Below, piece after piece: positions 15,724 to 24,496 of a DNA stretch of 64,000 bases. Each line of letters begins with the position of its first letter. Position 1 is the stretch's first letter. The DNA comes from JBEKCP01 sp049509515 (GTDB lineage Bacteria > Planctomycetota > Planctomycetia > Pirellulales > Thermoguttaceae). The stretch lies in NCBI GenBank assembly GCA_049509515.1, contig JBEKZV010000026.1:3349-67348 (forward strand), read 5' to 3'. The notes under the pieces were generated by a model, which was not told the DNA's origin, ran no database searches, and was given only the letters and a program-made list of their open reading frames with translations. The translations under genes were made by a program, and so were the position numbers.

Positions 15724-16155
15724 ATGCCCGTCGCCCTGGTCCCCGACATCGTCGTCTACGTCTGCACCAATTGCATCCCGCAGAGCGAGCGGCTGCCGCG
15801 GCAGTGGAACCACGAGGGCGCGCGGGTGCTGGTTCGCGAGGTCCCGTGTACCGGCAAGATGGACGGCCAATACCTGTGCCACGCGATCGAGGGCGGGCTG
15901 CGGGGCGTGTGCGTGGTCGCCTGTCCCAAGGGCGACTGCCACCTGGCGCAGGGCAACTACCGGGCCGAAGTCCGCATCCGCACCTTGCAGCGGCTGCTCG
16001 GAGAGGTCGGCCTGGAGGCGGAGCGGGCCGGCTTGCTGCACGTGTCGCCCGGCGGCCCCCCGGGGCAATTCGCTTCGCTCGTCCGCGGGGCGGTTGCGCG
16101 GATCGCGGCCCTCGGTGAGAGTCCCCTTCGCGGGACAAAGGCAGGAGACGGATGA
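15724..16155 (+). CDS. mvhD: MvhD/FlpD-like electron-transfer subunit (first copy)
   Basis: The 143-residue protein has the MvhD/FlpD [2Fe-2S] cysteine pattern: VCTNC near the N-terminus, VPCTGKMDGQYL (about residue 42), and VVACPKGDCHLAQGNY (about 65-80). In known systems MvhD/FlpD passes electrons from a hydrogenase or formate dehydrogenase to HdrA. It is the first gene of the operon and overlaps metF by ATGA, which suggests translational coupling. The start was chosen as the ATG before PVALVPDIV; upstream residues are not family-like. A second MvhD gene lies near the end of the same operon. Confidence 0.85.
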   Translation: MPVALVPDIVVYVCTNCIPQSERLPRQWNHEGARVLVREVPCTGKMDGQYLCHAIEGGLRGVCVVACPKGDCHLAQGNYRAEVRIRTLQRLLGEVGLEAERAGLLHVSPGGPPGQFASLVRGAVARIAALGESPLRGTKAGDG

Positions 16156-17069
16156 GCCAGACCGTGACGCGACTGGCCCAGCGGATCGCTTCCGGCCAGC
16201 CGCTGGTGATGGTGGAGATGGCGCCTCCGGCGGGAGCGGACCCCGCCCCGTTGCGCGAGGCGGCGAAGCGTTACGCGGGCAAGGTGGACGCCCTGGCCCT
16301 GAGCGACAACCGCGACCGGGTGTCGATGTCGGCCCTGGCAGCCGCGGCGATCGTGGCCGGCGAAGGCATCGAGCCCATCCTGCACGTGACTACGCGGGAC
16401 CGCAACCGCATCGCCCTGGTGTCCGAGGCCCTGGGGGCCTGCGCCTTGGGCCTCCGCAACGTGCTCTGCACCAGCGGCACGCACCAGACGTTGGGCCCGT
16501 TCCGGGCGGCCCGCAGCGTCTACGACATCGACGTGGTCCAGTTGCTCCAGGCGTTCTCCGGCCTGGCGGCGGACGGCTCGATGGTGGGCCAGCCGGGGTT
16601 CGCCGGGGCGGGGCCTTTCTGCCTGGGCGCGGCGGCCTCGCCGGCGGCCGATCCCCTGGAGCTGCAGCTTTCGCGGCTCCGCAAGAAGGTCACGGCCGGG
16701 GCGGCGTTCCTCGTGACCCAGCCCGTCTGGGACCTGGAACGTTTCGGCGCCTGGTGGAGCGAAGTGACGCGGCGCGGCCTGCCGCAGCAGGTGGCCATCC
16801 TGGCCGCCGTCCGGCCGCTGGCGGAAGCCGATCTGGCCGAGCCCCGTGAGGGCAAGCCGCCCTCCGAGAGGATTCCGCCGGCCGCCATCCAGCGGGTGGC
16901 ATCGGCCGACGGGCCCGCCGCGCGCCGGGCCGCCGCCGTCGGGTTGGCCCTGGAGACCATCCAGAAGCTTTCCGGCCTGGCCGGGCTGCGCGGGTGGAGC
17001 ATCTCGGCCGACGGCGACCTCGACGCCCCCTTGGAAATCCTCGACAAGTCCGGCCTGCGGAGCTCGTAG
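16152..17069 (+). CDS. metF: Methylene-tetrahydrofolate reductase, MetF
   Basis: The 305-residue protein fits the MetF TIM barrel. The catalytic-type glutamate lies in MVEMAPPAGAD near the N-terminus, with DALALSDN (about residue 45), EPILHVTTRDRNRIAL (about 75-90) and FLVTQPVWDLERF (about 187). It interconverts 5,10-methylene-THF and 5-methyl-THF with FAD. Next to metV, hdrCBA and mvhD it resembles the MetVF-HdrCBA-MvhD complex of acetogens rather than a lone NADH-dependent MetF. It overlaps the upstream mvhD by 4 bp and is 2 bp from the next gene. The direction of use cannot be decided here. Confidence 0.88.
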   Translation: MSQTVTRLAQRIASGQPLVMVEMAPPAGADPAPLREAAKRYAGKVDALALSDNRDRVSMSALAAAAIVAGEGIEPILHVTTRDRNRIALVSEALGACALGLRNVLCTSGTHQTLGPFRAARSVYDIDVVQLLQAFSGLAADGSMVGQPGFAGAGPFCLGAAASPAADPLELQLSRLRKKVTAGAAFLVTQPVWDLERFGAWWSEVTRRGLPQQVAILAAVRPLAEADLAEPREGKPPSERIPPAAIQRVASADGPAARRAAAVGLALETIQKLSGLAGLRGWSISADGDLDAPLEILDKSGLRSS

Positions 17070-17071
17070 CC

Positions 17072-18571
17072 GTGCCCGCCAAATACACCATCCACACCAA
17101 GCCGGCCGCCCCCCGTCTGCCGCCCATCGGCAAGCTGGGCATCGTCGATTGGCGCGAGGACTGCTCGAGCTGCCACAACTGCGTGAAGCGGGCCTGCGTC
17201 TACGGCCTGTATCGCCAGGAGGCCGACACCCTCCGCGACGAGGTCGGCTACCTCGACTACCTCTACCAGTGCAAGGGCTGCCTGAGTTGCGTCCAGAACT
17301 GTACCAAGAACATCCTCACCCGCGTGGTCAATCCCGAATACCTCCGCCTGGGCGACGCCTACTACTCGCCCGACATCGTGCTGGCGACGTGGTTCCAGGC
17401 CGAGACGGGGCGGATTCCGGTGTCGGGGGCGGGCTACGGGGGGCCGTTCAGCGGGCCGGGCTTCGATTCCATGTGGACCGACATGTCGGAGATCGTCCGC
17501 CCTACCCGCGACGGCATCCACGGACGCGAGTACATCAACACCAGCGTCGATATCGGCCGCAAGCTGCCGCGGCTGGCCTTTGCCGAGGGGCAACTGACCA
17601 CGGTCCCGCCCCCCTTGCTGGAAACCCCGTTGCCGGTGATCTTCGACATCCTCCCCGAGCACTGGCAACGCGGGCAGGTACTCGCGGCGGTGACCCGGGC
17701 CGCCGCCGAGCTGGGCACGTTGGCGGTGCTCGGGGAGCGTGACATTTGTCAGAAAGATAAAGCCCCCGACCATGCTGCGCACGGTGCCCGGCATCCGGGG
17801 GACAGCACCCGCCACATCGTCCCCCTGCTCGATGCGGGAACCAACGGTGCTGACGGCCGGCACGCTTCGGCGCCGCTGGTGATGATCGAGGACGCTCCGG
17901 ATGTCATGCGGCGGGTGGCCGCGCTGAAAGCGGCCCGCCCGGAGCGGATCGTAGCGATCCGCCTGCCCGCCAGTCCGGCCGTCGCCGCGCGGGTGTTGGA
18001 ACTGACCCGCGGCGGGGCGGAAGTGATCCACCTGGTTTTCGACAGCCACGGCCGGGAAATGGTATCCGGCACACTCCGTGTGCCGCTGGCCGGCGGCACA
18101 CGGAGTGTGCCGGATACGAATGGCGAGGCGCGGCACGCCCGCGACGTGCTGCGGGACGTCCACCGCACGCTGGTCCGCGAGGGCATCCGCGACGAAGTGA
18201 CGCTGGTGGCCTCGGGCGGGGTCGCCCTGGCGGAGCACGTGGCCAAGGCGATCATTTGCGGCGCCGACCTGGTGGCGGTGGACGTGCCGCTGGTGTTGGC
18301 CTTGGAGTGCCGGCTGTGCGGCGAGTGCCTCTGCGGCGCGCCGTGCCCGATCGCCCTGGAGGAGATCGACGCGGACTACGGCGCCGCGCGGATTCACAAT
18401 CTGATCGGGGCATGGCACCAGCAGTTGATCGAGGTGCTGGGGGCCATGGGGATCCGCGAGGTGCGGCGGCTGCGGGGCGAGACGGGCCGCTCGATGTTCT
18501 TCGAAGACCTGGAGCGCGAGACCTTCGGCCGCCTGTTCGGCAAGCGGAAGAGCCAGGAGCCAACGACGTGA
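17072..18571 (+). CDS. Glutamate-synthase-like protein with N-terminal 2[4Fe-4S] domain, degenerate FMN barrel
   Basis: The 499-residue protein starts (GTG, 2 bp after metF) with two [4Fe-4S] motifs: Cys31/34/37/42 and CKGCLSCVQNC (67-77). EIVRPTRDGIHGREYINTSV (about 140-160) is typical of glutamate-synthase-related proteins. The C-terminal part VTLVASGGVALAEHVAKA...CRLCGECLCGAPC mirrors the end of the next gene's barrel. The GGMSFGS flavin-site segment present in the neighbour is missing, so this looks like a diverged paralogue, perhaps electron-carrying or structural. Two palindromic DNA elements are read in frame (about residues 230-246 and 331-349). It overlaps the next gene by GTGA. Confidence 0.78.
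   Translation: MPAKYTIHTKPAAPRLPPIGKLGIVDWREDCSSCHNCVKRACVYGLYRQEADTLRDEVGYLDYLYQCKGCLSCVQNCTKNILTRVVNPEYLRLGDAYYSPDIVLATWFQAETGRIPVSGAGYGGPFSGPGFDSMWTDMSEIVRPTRDGIHGREYINTSVDIGRKLPRLAFAEGQLTTVPPPLLETPLPVIFDILPEHWQRGQVLAAVTRAAAELGTLAVLGERDICQKDKAPDHAAHGARHPGDSTRHIVPLLDAGTNGADGRHASAPLVMIEDAPDVMRRVAALKAARPERIVAIRLPASPAVAARVLELTRGGAEVIHLVFDSHGREMVSGTLRVPLAGGTRSVPDTNGEARHARDVLRDVHRTLVREGIRDEVTLVASGGVALAEHVAKAIICGADLVAVDVPLVLALECRLCGECLCGAPCPIALEEIDADYGAARIHNLIGAWHQQLIEVLGAMGIREVRRLRGETGRSMFFEDLERETFGRLFGKRKSQEPTT
17759..17809. repeat. AAAGCCCCC...CCGGGGG palindromic element in a coding frame
   Basis: aaagcccccgaccatg starts the element and ggcatccggggg closes it, with a second inverted pair inside. 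It encodes a His/Asp-rich loop in the glutamate-synthase-like protein. It resembles the elements at 30682 and, in opposite orientation, at 19129. Confidence 0.6.
18062..18117. repeat. 24-bp perfect inverted repeat in a coding frame
   Basis: Two exact 24-bp inverted arms (18062-18085 and 18094-18117) are separated by 8 bp, and each arm contains the smaller palindrome cggcacactccgtgtgccg. It is translated as a loop of about 18 residues. It belongs to the GGCACAC family. Confidence 0.9.
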
Positions 18572-20175
18572 GCAGCATTGAGGCCAGTCCGTTGCCCGCC
18601 GAGCCGGAATCGCTGGACGACGTCCTGGGGCGGCCGGGGTTCGCCGAGGTCTCCCGCGAGGTGCGTCCGGCTCCGCCTCGCTACCGCAACGAGATCGGCA
18701 AGTACAGCGTCCGCCGCTCGTCGAGCTGTGCGGCGTGCGGCCGCTGCGTCGAGGTCTGCCCCCACGGCGTACACGTGCGGCCGCAGGGATATCGGGCGGT
18801 GATGCGGCCGCTGGATTACCGCTGCGTGGGGTTCGAGTGTGCGGGCTCGGGTCGCTATTGCGTGGATGCCTGCCCCAACGGGGCCCTGTCGCTTGCCGAG
18901 AACCCGGCCTTCCAGACCCTGGGCGATTTCCGCTGGACGCCGGACTTGCTGGCCGCCACGTGGATGATGGCGGAGACGGGCCGGCCGCCGCCTGGACACC
19001 TCGAAGCGGAGGTGGGGGCCTCCGGGGGCGGGTTCGACCGTCTGCGGTTCCGCTTCCCCGCCGACCGGAAGTCTGGCGACCCGCCCCCCCGACAGCCGGG
19101 TGCCACGCGAAGCGGGGTGGGGGGCTTTAGGCCCGACCACATTTCCACAAGTTTGCTGCTGAACCGCCGCGGCGACGGCCGGCCGAAGATCACCATCGAC
19201 GTGCCCTGGTACGGCGGCGGCATGTCGTTCGGCTCGACGAACATCCGGGCCCTGCTGGGCAAGGCCCGCGTCGCCAAGGCATTCAACACTTTCACCTGTA
19301 CCGGCGAGGGCGGGTACCCGGAACGCTTCACGCCTTACAAGGACCACGTGATCACGCAGGTGGCCACGGGGTTGTTCGGGGTGCGGGAGGAGACGATCCA
19401 GCGGGCGAGGATCGTCGAGTTCAAGTACGCCCAGGGGGCCAAGCCGGGCCTGGGCGGGCACCTGCTGGGCGACAAGAACACCCCCGCCGTGGCCGCGATG
19501 CGCGGAACCGTGGTCGGCGTCTCGCTCTTTTCCCCCTTCCCCTTCCACAGCGTCTACTCGGTCGAGGACCACAAGAAGCACCTCGACTGGATCGCGCACG
19601 TCAACCCGCCGGCCCTGCTGTCGGCCAAGGTCTCCACGCCGGTCGACGTGGACATGGTGGCCGTGGGGGTGTACTACGCGGGCGGGCACATCGTACACCT
19701 CGACGGCAGCTACGGCGGCACCGGCGCCGCGCCGAACATCGCCAAGAAGAACATCGCCATGCCGATCGAGTACGCCATCGGCCGCGTCCACCAGTTCCTC
19801 CGCGACGAGGGCATCCGCGACCAGATCACGGTCATCGCCAGCGGCGGCATCCGCACCCCGTGGGACATCGCCAAGGCCATCGCCCTGGGCGCCGACGGGT
19901 GCGTGGTGGGCACCGCCGAGCTGGTGGCCCTGGGCTGCATCCGTTGCGGCGCCTGCGAGAGCGGGCGGGGTTGCGCCCGGGGCATCGCCACCACCGACGA
20001 CGAACTCTTGGAACTGGTCACCGTCCCGTGGTGTACCCAGCGGCTGGTCAACCTGTACAGCGCGTGGCGGACGATCCTGGTCGATATTCTGCGGCGGCTC
20101 GGGCTGGAGTCCGTCGCGGCACTGCGGGGGCGGACCGACCTGCTCTCCCATTTGGACTACGAGGAGCGGACATGA
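18568..20175 (+). CDS. gltB: Glutamate synthase FMN-domain protein with N-terminal ferredoxin domain
   Basis: This is the archaeal-type stand-alone GltB synthase domain. The N-terminal ferredoxin part has CAACGRCVEVCP and CAGSGRYCVDACP. The FMN TIM barrel follows with VPWYGGGMSFGSTNIRALLG, FNTFTCTGEGGYPERF, LLSAKVSTPVDVDMVAVGV, HIVHLDGSYGGTGAAP and VIASGGIRTPWDIAKAIALG. A Cys cluster CIRCGACESGRGC fits the 3Fe-4S site. It should combine ammonia from glutamine with 2-oxoglutarate, or act as a related FMN oxidoreductase. An inverted AAAGCCCCC element is read in frame at about residues 170-187. The GTG start overlaps the previous stop by 4 bp. Confidence 0.85.
   Translation: MSSIEASPLPAEPESLDDVLGRPGFAEVSREVRPAPPRYRNEIGKYSVRRSSSCAACGRCVEVCPHGVHVRPQGYRAVMRPLDYRCVGFECAGSGRYCVDACPNGALSLAENPAFQTLGDFRWTPDLLAATWMMAETGRPPPGHLEAEVGASGGGFDRLRFRFPADRKSGDPPPRQPGATRSGVGGFRPDHISTSLLLNRRGDGRPKITIDVPWYGGGMSFGSTNIRALLGKARVAKAFNTFTCTGEGGYPERFTPYKDHVITQVATGLFGVREETIQRARIVEFKYAQGAKPGLGGHLLGDKNTPAVAAMRGTVVGVSLFSPFPFHSVYSVEDHKKHLDWIAHVNPPALLSAKVSTPVDVDMVAVGVYYAGGHIVHLDGSYGGTGAAPNIAKKNIAMPIEYAIGRVHQFLRDEGIRDQITVIASGGIRTPWDIAKAIALGADGCVVGTAELVALGCIRCGACESGRGCARGIATTDDELLELVTVPWCTQRLVNLYSAWRTILVDILRRLGLESVAALRGRTDLLSHLDYEERT
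19076..19129. repeat. AAAGCCCCC-type palindromic element, reversed, in a coding frame
   Basis: Read on the minus strand it begins aaagccccccaccccgcttc and ends ctgtcgggggg, matching the order of the element at 30682. It encodes a Pro/Gly/Arg-rich loop between the ferredoxin and FMN domains of the GltB-type protein. Confidence 0.6.
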
Positions 20176-20224
20176 CGCAGGGCGGATGGCAAACAACCGA
20201 CAATCTCGATCACGAGGAGCGGAC

Positions 20225-22999
20225 GTGACTGCCACCCGAACGCTCAGCGCCGCCGAAGCGATCCTTCGCTCGCGTGCCGACTTGCGGCCCGCTGGGGCCT
20301 GGTTCCCCCGCTCGCCGGAAGCGGAAGGCGGCTGCGGCGTGACCGGATTCGCCTGCAACATCCCTGTGGGCGGTAAACACATCTACGAGCCCTCCATCCA
20401 GATGCGCAACCGCGGCAACGGCAAGGGGGGAGGGATTGCAGCGTGCGGGCTGGTGCCGCAAGACATGGGCGTCTCGCCCGGCGTGCTCCGGGAGGACTAC
20501 ATTCTCCAGGTTGCCCTGCTGGACCCGGCGGCCCGCGGCGAGGTCGAGCGGGAAGCGATCGAGCCCTGGTTCGACGTGGACCAGGGGGGCATGGTGCCGA
20601 CGGTGGATGACTACCGGGAGGTGCCGCTCTTGGAGGTTCGCCCGCCGGACGTGGCCCGGTACTTCGTCCGCGTCAAGCCGGGCGTGCTGGCCCGCTTCGC
20701 CGATGAGAAGGGGCTCTCGCGGGCCGGGCTCTCGCCGCGGGAACTCGAAGACGAGTTCGTCTGCCAGAACTCGATCCGCTTGAACCAGCGGTTCTACGCC
20801 TCGCTGGGCGAGAAGCGGGCCTTCGTGCTGTCCCACGCCCGCAACCTCATCATCATCAAAATCGTCGGCTACGCCGAGGCGGCGGTCGAGTACTATCGCA
20901 TGGCGGACATGCGGGCCCACGTGTGGATCGCCCACCAGCGCTACCCGACCAAGGGCCGCGTGTGGCACCCCGGCGGCGCCCATCCGTTCATCGGCCTGAA
21001 CGAGGCCCTGGTCCACAACGGCGACTTCGCCAACTACCATTCAGTGTCCGAGTACCTGGCCGGGCGGAACATCTTCCCGCAGTTCCTCACCGACACCGAG
21101 GTCTCGGTCCTGCTGTTCGACCTGTGGAGCCGGGTCTACCGCTACCCGGTCGAGTACATCATCGAGGCGCTGGCGCCCACGACCGAGCTGGACTTCGACC
21201 GGCTGCCGCCCGACAAGCAGCGGATCTACCGGCAGATCCAGGCGGCGCACATTCACGCCTCGCCGGACGGGCCGTGGTTCTTCATCATCGCCCGCAGCCT
21301 GGCCGAGACGGGGGAGTTCCAGCTCTTGGGGATCACGGACACGGCGATGCTGCGGCCGCAGGTGTTCGCGCTTTCGGAGGGGGAGGTCTCGATCGGGCTG
21401 ATTTGCTCGGAGAAGCAGGCGATCGACGCGACGCTGGCCAGCCTGGCCGCGGAAGACCCGCGGTTCACGCCCGTGGCCGACGTCTACTGGAACGCCCGCG
21501 GCGGCAGCCACACCGACGGCGGGGCGTTCCTGCTGACCGTCAGCCCCGCCAACGGCCAGTCGGCCAATGGAAAGAACTACGCCCCCAAAGCCCCCGGATT
21601 GCACCCGGGGGATTCCGGCCCTGCGAAGCCGCAAGCGACTTACGGCCTGCGGGTAACCAACAAGTTCGGCGTGCCGGTCGCGACGGTGCCGGGCCAGGTA
21701 CACTGCAACCTCTCGGTTCCCGCCGCGGCGCCCCACGACCCCGAGGCCGACCTGGCGGTCCTGCGGCGCTCGGCCGGCGAGGGGGACGCCGCGGGGCTGT
21801 TCGCGCACCTTCGCGACGGCCTGCGGCAGATGAGCTTCGACCGGCTCCGCTGGTTCGTCGAGCAGGTGGCCCGCGAGACGGCCGAGTCCCAGCCGGCCTT
21901 CGGGATCGAGGCCCTTACGCTGGCCATCGACCGCCGCTATCCCACCTGGGACAAGAAGCGGAGCTCGGTCCTGAGCATCCTCCGCGGCGGCCTGGAGCAG
22001 ATCTTCCAGCGGCAGCCACGCTTGGACGAGGACAATGTAGCGGGCACACGCCGTGTGCCCGAACCGCACACGGCGTGTGCGGTCTACAATACGGCGTGTG
22101 CGGGCTTCATTCGACGGATCACCTGGGACACCCGCCAAGAACTCCGCGGCCCGCGGCCCGGTGAGAGCACGTTGTTGATCGACGCCCGCGGCTTCCCGCC
22201 CGAGGGCCCGCAGTGCGACGCCACGCTGGGGATTAGCGCCTACAAGCTCGGCTGGCGGCGACTGATCCATTACAACAGCCGCGGCACGCGATTTCACGGC
22301 GTCGGCTTCGGCCCCAGGAGCGACGGCCTGCGGATCGACTGCTACGACAACCCGGGCGACTACCTCGGCTCCGGCATCGACGGCCTGGAGATCTACGTCC
22401 ACGGCAACGCCCAAGACCAGGTGTGCCAGATCGGCAAACGGGGCAAGCTGGTGGTCTACGGGGACGTGGGACAGACCTTTCTCTACGGCGCCAAGGGGGG
22501 CGAGGTCTACGTGCTGGGCAACGCCGCCGGTCGGCCGATGATCAACGCCGTCGGCTCGCCGCGGGTGGTCATCAACGGCACCGCCCTGGACTTCCTGGCC
22601 GAGTCGTTCATGGCCGGCAACCCGCACGAAGGCGGCGGGCTGGCCATCCTGAACGGGCTGGCCTACGACCAGCAGGGCCGGCTGGCGCCCCTGGAGGCGC
22701 CGTATCCGGGGAGCAACCTGCTCTCGCTGGCCTCGGGCGGGGCAATCTACGTCCGCGACCCGCATCAGACCCTGGTCGAGGAGCAACTCAACGGCGGGGC
22801 CTACCGCACCCTCTCCGCCGCCGACTGGAAGCTCATCCTGCCGTACCTGGAAGAGAACCAGCGCTTGTTCGACATTCAGATCGAGCGCGACCTGCTGTGC
22901 GTGGACGGCCGCCAGCGCCCCCCCGCGGAGGTCTATCGCAAAGTGATGCCTCGCAAGGACGCCGAATTGGAGGCGGAGATGGAAGGAATGGGGGAATAG
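20225..22999 (+). CDS. gltB: Glutamate synthase amidotransferase domain fused to GXGXG domain
   Basis: The N-terminal half is a class II glutamine amidotransferase: Cys37 in GGCGVTGFAC would become the N-terminal nucleophile after removal of a 36-residue leader, as in glutamate synthases. AHQRYPTKGRVWHPGGAHPFIGLNEALVHNGD carries the typical binding motifs. The C-terminal half (about 650-860) is a GltB GXGXG beta-helix with LEIYVHGNAQDQVCQIGKRGKLVVYGDVGQ and similar strands. The central and FMN domains are in the neighbouring genes, so three genes together hold a whole GltB. Two palindromic elements are read in frame (about residues 455-466 and 605-627). The GTG start follows GAGGAGCGG. Confidence 0.88.
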   Translation: MTATRTLSAAEAILRSRADLRPAGAWFPRSPEAEGGCGVTGFACNIPVGGKHIYEPSIQMRNRGNGKGGGIAACGLVPQDMGVSPGVLREDYILQVALLDPAARGEVEREAIEPWFDVDQGGMVPTVDDYREVPLLEVRPPDVARYFVRVKPGVLARFADEKGLSRAGLSPRELEDEFVCQNSIRLNQRFYASLGEKRAFVLSHARNLIIIKIVGYAEAAVEYYRMADMRAHVWIAHQRYPTKGRVWHPGGAHPFIGLNEALVHNGDFANYHSVSEYLAGRNIFPQFLTDTEVSVLLFDLWSRVYRYPVEYIIEALAPTTELDFDRLPPDKQRIYRQIQAAHIHASPDGPWFFIIARSLAETGEFQLLGITDTAMLRPQVFALSEGEVSIGLICSEKQAIDATLASLAAEDPRFTPVADVYWNARGGSHTDGGAFLLTVSPANGQSANGKNYAPKAPGLHPGDSGPAKPQATYGLRVTNKFGVPVATVPGQVHCNLSVPAAAPHDPEADLAVLRRSAGEGDAAGLFAHLRDGLRQMSFDRLRWFVEQVARETAESQPAFGIEALTLAIDRRYPTWDKKRSSVLSILRGGLEQIFQRQPRLDEDNVAGTRRVPEPHTACAVYNTACAGFIRRITWDTRQELRGPRPGESTLLIDARGFPPEGPQCDATLGISAYKLGWRRLIHYNSRGTRFHGVGFGPRSDGLRIDCYDNPGDYLGSGIDGLEIYVHGNAQDQVCQIGKRGKLVVYGDVGQTFLYGAKGGEVYVLGNAAGRPMINAVGSPRVVINGTALDFLAESFMAGNPHEGGGLAILNGLAYDQQGRLAPLEAPYPGSNLLSLASGGAIYVRDPHQTLVEEQLNGGAYRTLSAADWKLILPYLEENQRLFDIQIERDLLCVDGRQRPPAEVYRKVMPRKDAELEAEMEGMGE
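21587..21620. repeat. AAAGCCCCCGG...CCGGGGG element in a coding frame
   Basis: cccccggattgcaccggggg-type hairpin preceded by AAAG. It encodes a Pro/Gly loop (KAPGLHPGDSGPAK) inside the amidotransferase part of the glutamate-synthase-like protein. Confidence 0.65.
22037..22104. repeat. GGCACACGCCGTGTGCC palindromes in a coding frame
   Basis: gggcacacgccgtgtgccc is followed by ccgcacacggcgtgtgcgg and a third partial copy. Arms are perfect in the first two. It is translated as a loop with VAGTRRVPEPHTACAVYN between the amidotransferase and GXGXG parts. The first copy is nearly the same as the palindrome at 3865-3883. Confidence 0.85.
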
Positions 23000-23004
23000 G
23001 AACC

Positions 23005-23565
23005 ATGACACGAACCGTCCTCTGGGGCGCCGACGACTTGTTGCAAGAGGTCCAAGACCGCGCCGGCACGCCGGTCGGCGCCTGCTTCCAGTGCCACAAG
23101 TGTACCACGGGTTGCCCGATGGGCCCGGAGATGGACTTCCTGCCCAGCCAAATCATGCGGCTGGTCCACCTGGGGGCGGAGACCGAGGTGCTGGGGTCGC
23201 AGGCGATTTGGCTCTGCGCCTCGTGCGAAACCTGCACCGCGCGGTGCCCGATGGGCATCGACATCGCCGCCGTGATGGACGCCCTGCGGATCATGGCCAT
23301 CCAGCGCAAGGTGGCCCTGAGCGACACGCACGGCAAGCACTTCAACCGCAGCTTCCTGGGCAGCGTTCGCCGGCACGGGCGGGTGTTCGAGGCGGGCATG
23401 ATGGCCGCCTACAAGCTCCGCACGCTGGACCTGCTGGCCGACGTGGGCAAGGTGCCGGGGATGCTGGCCAAGGGCAAGCTCGCCCTGCTGCCCCATCGCA
23501 GCGGAAGCGCCAAGGAGGTCCGCGATATCTTCCGCCGCGCGGCCGAGGAGGAGCGGGAGCCGTGA
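23005..23565 (+). CDS. hdrC: Heterodisulfide reductase subunit C-like ferredoxin
   Basis: The 186-residue protein has the two [4Fe-4S] motifs of HdrC: CFQCHKCTTGCPMG (about residue 28) and CASCETCTARCPMG (about 72). Helices follow, with GKHFNRSFLGSVRRHGRVFE. HdrC relays electrons between HdrA and HdrB. It is 5 bp after the amidotransferase gene and 58 bp before hdrB; that gap contains a small cgggcgggc / gcccgcc hairpin. It has no membrane span, so it is the soluble type. Confidence 0.9.
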   Translation: MTRTVLWGADDLLQEVQDRAGTPVGACFQCHKCTTGCPMGPEMDFLPSQIMRLVHLGAETEVLGSQAIWLCASCETCTARCPMGIDIAAVMDALRIMAIQRKVALSDTHGKHFNRSFLGSVRRHGRVFEAGMMAAYKLRTLDLLADVGKVPGMLAKGKLALLPHRSGSAKEVRDIFRRAAEEEREP

Positions 23566-23623
23566 AAGATACCTGTTTAGCGGGCGGGCCTGCCCGCCGT
23601 TGTTGCTCGGAGGACCAGCGGCC

Positions 23624-24496
23624 GTGAAGTACGCCTTCTTCCCCGGGTGCAGCCTGGAATCGACCGCGTGGGACTTCGACCGCTCGACGCGGGCCGTCTG
23701 CGGCAAGCTCGGGATCGAGCTGGTGGACATTCCCGACTGGGTTTGCTGCGGCTCGACGCCGGCCCATGCCACTAGCGCCGCGCTGGCCGTCGCCCTGCCG
23801 GTCATGAACCTCCAGAAGGCCCAATCGCTCGGTCTCCCCGTAATGACGGCTTGCGCCTCGTGCTACGCCCGGCTGCGGACCGCCAACTACAAAGTCCGCA
23901 CCGAGCCCGAGGATCGCCGGCGGGCCGAACGGATCACGGGCGGGCCCTACGCCGGCCAGACCGAGGTACACCACGTGCTCGACGTGCTGGTGAACCATTT
24001 TGGCGTAAGGCGGATTCGGGCGAAGGTCGAGCAGCCGCTCGCGGGCCTCCGTGTGGCGTGCTACTACGGCTGCCTGCTGACGCGGCCGCCGGAGGTCGTC
24101 GCCTTCGACAATCCCGAGCACCCCATCGCGATGGACGATCTCTTGGCGGCCGCCGGCGCCGAGCCCGTGGAGTGGCCGTACAAGACGGAATGCTGCGGGG
24201 CGAGCCTGGCCATGACCAACGCCAAGGCGGTGGGCCGGCTGGGGTATAAGTTGCTCACGATGGCGCGGCAGGCCGGGGCCGAGTGCCTCGCCGTGGCCTG
24301 CCCCTTGTGCCAGATGAATCTCGATCTCCGCCAAGCCGACGCCAAGGCCAACGGCGACATCCCCCAGACGCCGGTCCTCTATGTTACGCAACTGCTGGGT
24401 CTTGCCTTGGGGCTCGGCCGGGACGAGCTTGGAATCGAAGCCTTGACCGTCAGCGCCGACTCGCTGCTCGCCGCAAAGCCGGGGGCATCGTCATGA
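23624..24496 (+). CDS. hdrB: Heterodisulfide reductase subunit B-like protein
   Basis: The 290-residue protein has both CCG domains that bind the non-cubane [4Fe-4S] clusters of HdrB: FFPGC..., WVCCGST and TACASCY in the first, and YYGCLLTRP, TECCGASL and VACPLCQMN in the second. In methanogens HdrB reduces CoM-S-S-CoB; in MetF-linked clusters it is thought to hand electrons to another acceptor. The GTG start has TCGGAGG upstream. It overlaps the following gene by ATGA. A full set of cysteines suggests an active protein. Confidence 0.92.
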   Translation: MKYAFFPGCSLESTAWDFDRSTRAVCGKLGIELVDIPDWVCCGSTPAHATSAALAVALPVMNLQKAQSLGLPVMTACASCYARLRTANYKVRTEPEDRRRAERITGGPYAGQTEVHHVLDVLVNHFGVRRIRAKVEQPLAGLRVACYYGCLLTRPPEVVAFDNPEHPIAMDDLLAAAGAEPVEWPYKTECCGASLAMTNAKAVGRLGYKLLTMARQAGAECLAVACPLCQMNLDLRQADAKANGDIPQTPVLYVTQLLGLALGLGRDELGIEALTVSADSLLAAKPGASS

